This document shows, piece after piece, positions 40,716 to 43,108 of a DNA stretch of 43,108 nucleotides. The stretch's first letter is position 1. Each line of letters starts with the position of its first letter. A program made the position numbers and the translations under genes. The stretch covers positions 1 to 43,108 of the forward strand of contig DYEQ01000029.1 in the NCBI GenBank assembly GCA_020725645.1, written 5' to 3'. Below the pieces are notes generated by a model, which was not told where the DNA came from, ran no database searches, and saw nothing but the letters and a program-made list of their open reading frames with translations. This DNA comes from Candidatus Fermentithermobacillaceae bacterium. GTDB lineage: Bacteria > Bacillota > Sulfobacillia > Fermentithermobacillales > DUSS01.

Positions 40716-41149
40716 CCCCCTCACCTTCTCCCACACGAGAGGTATTCTCCATCCGGGATCAAATTCCTTCCATGGTTTCCATGGTTCTATACTCTTTGCA
40801 ACCGGATGCTCTTTGCCCCCTTCTATGCTTAACCAAGCTTCCTATCCGAATTGCCGGCGGTTCGCCGAGATCTCCCGGATTCGGATTCCTCGGATAGTTC
40901 GCGATTGATATTCGAGGGAAAGCTCTGTTAGACTGGATTATGGTATATGCGCTGGTCTTGCCGTGGATTCCACGGAAAGATTCCTGACAGGCCGGGTAGT
41001 TTCGTGTGGAGGCGACGCTCCTTGACCCGGGGCCGGGGTGGCCGCCGGACGATTCCCCTGGACAGATCATGGGGAGAACGTGTGCCGGGTGTCCCTCAGC
41101 AAGGGCGTTGTCACAGCCATAAGCTCCGGGGAGAGGAAATCCATCGGGG
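40716..41149. other. divergent intergenic region between the kinase and GH18 genes
   Basis: No gene is supported in these ~430 bases. They hold a plus-strand promoter candidate at 40905-40934 and a 9-base tandem repeat, TTCCATGGT twice (40768-40785), close to the kinase start. I found no convincing SigG or SigE element for the kinase-ger operon on the minus strand; CATAGAA and CATCCGG there do not fit. Confidence 0.5.
40905..40934 (+). promoter_or_regulatory. weak promoter candidate upstream of the GH18 gene
   Basis: TTGATA (40905-40910) and TAGACT (40929-40934) are 18 bases apart. The -35 is good and the -10 fair. It is ~215 bases from the chosen GH18 start, so a long leader or an unrelated transcript is implied. 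Confidence 0.35.
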
Positions 41150-42673
41150 GTGTGGTCGTTGGCAAAGGATCGAGCTTGCGCCGTCCGAGGACAAGCTTAT
41201 ACCAAGAAGCGGGCAGGACGGGGCGGACGATTTGCCGCAGCTTTTCTACTGGTGGTGTACATAGTGCTCGTCAGCGCAGGTGGTGCAGGTGCGAGCTCCG
41301 ACTTTCTCGCCCGCATCGGGACAAGAGCCTTAAAGGAAGGTGACCGCGGAAGCGACGTTCTCGCTCTCCAGGAAGCTTTGTCCTTCTTGGGCTTCAGGCC
41401 GGGTCCCACCGACGGATGGTTTGGAAGCAAGACGCGGGCGGCGGTGGTAGAGTTTCAAAGGAAGTCGGGTCTTTACGCCGACGGCGTCGTGGGCCCGAAA
41501 ACCAAAAAAGCCCTGGAGAAGGCCCTCGAAGCCGCGCAAGGTGGCGACCCCCGGTCTCAGATCGCCCGGTACGTCGTAAAAAAGGGTGATACCCTGTGGG
41601 CGATAGCGAAAGCTATGGGGTCGAGCGTGGGTTCTCTTATGGAAGCCAACGGTCTTAAAAGTGCCGTGATCTACCCGGGGCAAAGGCTCGTTTCGCCCCT
41701 GAGTTCCGCCCGGCAGGTCTGGGTGTTTGCGCCGAAGTACAAAGCCGATGACACCTTGGCGTTGGAGAGCGTCAGAGCTTGGCTTGACTACATAGACGTC
41801 GTAATAGACTGCGGATTTTCGCTTAGAAGCGATGGTACAATTCGGGGAAGCGGCAATCCCGATCTGGTTTCGCTGGCAAAAGGAAAAGGGAAACTTGTTC
41901 TGGCACTCGTCACCAACACCAACGGATCATCTCACGACAGGGGAATAGCTTCGGCGGTGCTGACCGGCAGCTCTTCAAGAAAAGAGGCACTGGCTTCGAT
42001 AAAAGGTCTTATGGACCTGGGCTACGACGGCATTAACCTCGATCTGGAGAACGTGGACCCGGCGCACCGGGAGGAGCTCGGACGTTTTATAAGGGATCTT
42101 TCAACTACTCTGGGACCGGCTGCCCTGCTCACTGCGTCGGTTCCGGCCAAGCTTAAGGAAAACTTATCAAGCCAATGGTCCGGCGCCTTTGATTACGAGG
42201 AGATCGGACGGTGGTGCGATGCGGTGGTGATCATGGCCTACGACCAACATTACTCATCCTCCAAACCTGGCCCTGTCGCGGCGCTGGACTGGACGATGGG
42301 CGTGACCTCGTACGCCTTGTCGTGCATACCTCGGGCGAAACTGCTGTTAGGGATTCCAAGCTACGGATACGAATGGCCCGTTTCGGGCGGAAAGGGTCGT
42401 TCCCTTCCTGCCTACAAAGCCCAGACTAATGCCGCGACTCTTGCGACGGAGGTTTTACGGGACAAAGGCGCCGTTCCTCACTACCAGTACCAGGCAGCTG
42501 ACGGCACGTACGTGGTGTACTACGAGGACGGCGTGAGTCTTCGACGGAAGATGGAAATCGCGGTGCGTGAAAACTTGCTTGGAGTGGCCATGTGGAGGGC
42601 CGGCTACGAAACGCTTGATACTTGGGAATCAATGAAATGGTTTAAAAGCGCGACGGAATCTGGCATGCAATGA
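41150..42673 (+). CDS. spore peptidoglycan hydrolase: PG-binding + LysM + GH18 (YaaH/SleL-like)
   Basis: An exported glycosidase acting on cortex or coat-associated peptidoglycan. A signal peptide (FAAAFLLVVYIVLVSAGGAG, ending near 49) is followed by a PG_binding_1 domain (about 65-125: LALQEALSFLGFRPGPTDGW), a LysM domain (about 140-183: VVKKGDTLWAIAKAMGSSV) and a GH18 barrel (about 188-500). The catalytic motif is GYDGINLDLENV with Glu300; YDGINLD carries the supporting Asp293 and Asp298. SleL/YaaH enzymes usually have two LysM domains; here one is replaced by PG_binding_1. The GTG start is uncertain; a TTG at 41159 is possible. Confidence 0.87.
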   Translation: MWSLAKDRACAVRGQAYTKKRAGRGGRFAAAFLLVVYIVLVSAGGAGASSDFLARIGTRALKEGDRGSDVLALQEALSFLGFRPGPTDGWFGSKTRAAVVEFQRKSGLYADGVVGPKTKKALEKALEAAQGGDPRSQIARYVVKKGDTLWAIAKAMGSSVGSLMEANGLKSAVIYPGQRLVSPLSSARQVWVFAPKYKADDTLALESVRAWLDYIDVVIDCGFSLRSDGTIRGSGNPDLVSLAKGKGKLVLALVTNTNGSSHDRGIASAVLTGSSSRKEALASIKGLMDLGYDGINLDLENVDPAHREELGRFIRDLSTTLGPAALLTASVPAKLKENLSSQWSGAFDYEEIGRWCDAVVIMAYDQHYSSSKPGPVAALDWTMGVTSYALSCIPRAKLLLGIPSYGYEWPVSGGKGRSLPAYKAQTNAATLATEVLRDKGAVPHYQYQAADGTYVVYYEDGVSLRRKMEIAVRENLLGVAMWRAGYETLDTWESMKWFKSATESGMQ

Positions 42674-42726
42674 CATCTTATGATAAAATCGGCACAGGGC
42701 GCCGGCAGGTCCGAGGTGTAACGCCA

Positions 42727-43108
42727 TTGGATGACCTGGTATTGTGGGTCGCCCTGACGCTTATGCCGGGGATGAGACCCTCGGTTTATGAGAGATTCCT
42801 CGAGACGTTTCCAGATCCCCTCAAAGCTCTGGGAAGTCCGGTCGGACGTTTCGGCGCTCTGCCCTCCGGTCTCGTAAGAGCTTGTTCCCTTCATTGGAAA
42901 GATTACATTCCGAAGGCCAGGGAAGTCCTGGACCTAGCTCCAAAGAAGGGAATGAACGTCTTGAGCTTGGTCCATCCCTCGTACCCGGAAAGGCTCAGGC
43001 AGATCCCGGATCCACCACTAGTCCTTTACGTAAAGGGGGAAATCCTGCCCCGGGACCAACTGGCCGTAGCTGTAGTGGGTACGCGGTCTCCCAGCGTGGC
43101 AGGGCTTG
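42727..43108 (+). CDS. dprA: DprA DNA-processing protein, 3'-truncated by window edge
   Basis: DprA loads RecA on incoming single-stranded DNA in natural transformation. The frame starts at TTG 42727, eight bases after GAGGTG, and stays open to the last base (about 127 codons). It reads LWVALTLMPGMRPSVYERFL (N-terminal SAM-like region), then LVHPSYPERLRQIPDPPLVLYVKGE and LAVAVVGTRSPSVAG, the entry to the DprA Rossmann fold. The upstream ATG at 42679 ends at a stop before it. It follows the GH18 gene by 53 bases. Confidence 0.93.
   Translation, partial: MDDLVLWVALTLMPGMRPSVYERFLETFPDPLKALGSPVGRFGALPSGLVRACSLHWKDYIPKAREVLDLAPKKGMNVLSLVHPSYPERLRQIPDPPLVLYVKGEILPRDQLAVAVVGTRSPSVAGL

Overview
The window comes from a Gram-positive, endospore-forming member of the Bacillota. 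It carries the mother-cell sigma factor SigK, the spore-cortex lytic pair SleB/YpeB, CotF-like coat proteins, a GerA/GerB/GerC germinant-receptor operon and a LysM/GH18 spore peptidoglycan hydrolase. The DNA is G+C-rich by eye, with heavy AGG/AGA arginine use and many TTG and GTG starts. The archaeal/thermophile-type FBP aldolase/phosphatase and the aldo/keto reductase-ferredoxin fusion fit an anaerobic, probably thermophilic lineage far from Bacillus (Clostridia- or Limnochordia-like). That placement is inference; no rRNA gene is present.

Layout. 1-830: 3' part of an ISLre2-type transposase. 900-6050: proS-alaS-ireB behind a good housekeeping promoter, closed by a bidirectional terminator. 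6100-13550: an accessory block with a BON-domain protein, a membrane-fused spermidine synthase-like protein, an M28 peptidase, a rhomboid protease, the FBP aldolase/phosphatase and an aldo/keto reductase. This block separates alaS-ireB from ruvX-yrzB-mltG, which are contiguous with them in many Bacillota. 13555-18884: ruvX, yrzB (very acidic tail), mltG, then sleB-ypeB behind a SigG-like promoter, then two CotF-like genes, the second with a Trp/Gln/Gly-rich tail. 18885-19167: non-coding DNA with nested, mutually exclusive hairpins. 19168-24412: galT-glgA, then a GT4 glycosyltransferase and ahcY on the minus strand. 24605-29319: an RsfA-like regulator plus a penicillin-binding protein behind a SigF-like promoter, a TPR/CofE-like fusion, and intact sigK behind a SigE-like promoter. 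29325-31238: a YqeG phosphatase, a NarL-type regulator with a degenerate receiver, and a tiny membrane protein. 31427-32918: trpS under a complete T-box leader. 33083-35750: yifB, yraN and a convergent rnhB that overlaps yraN. 35808-40715: a soluble histidine kinase followed by gerA-gerB-gerC on the minus strand. 41150 to the end: GH18 hydrolase and the start of dprA.

How the genes fit together. Most of the window serves two programmes. One is translation and housekeeping (proS, alaS, trpS with its T-box, ireB, ruvX, rnhB, dprA, yifB). The other is the spore life cycle: forespore and mother-cell regulators, peptidoglycan synthesis and lysis enzymes (MltG, the PBP, SleB/YpeB, GH18), coat proteins and germinant receptors. 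Sporulation sigma-type promoter candidates sit in front of exactly the genes whose B. subtilis counterparts use those sigma factors.

The less ordinary items are the kinase-gerABC operon, the CotF protein with an aromatic low-complexity tail, the TPR-CofE fusion, the degenerate response regulator, the RnhB tail encoded antisense to yraN, and the structured non-coding segment before galT. I saw no CRISPR array, tRNA or rRNA gene, prophage or recognisable defence system.
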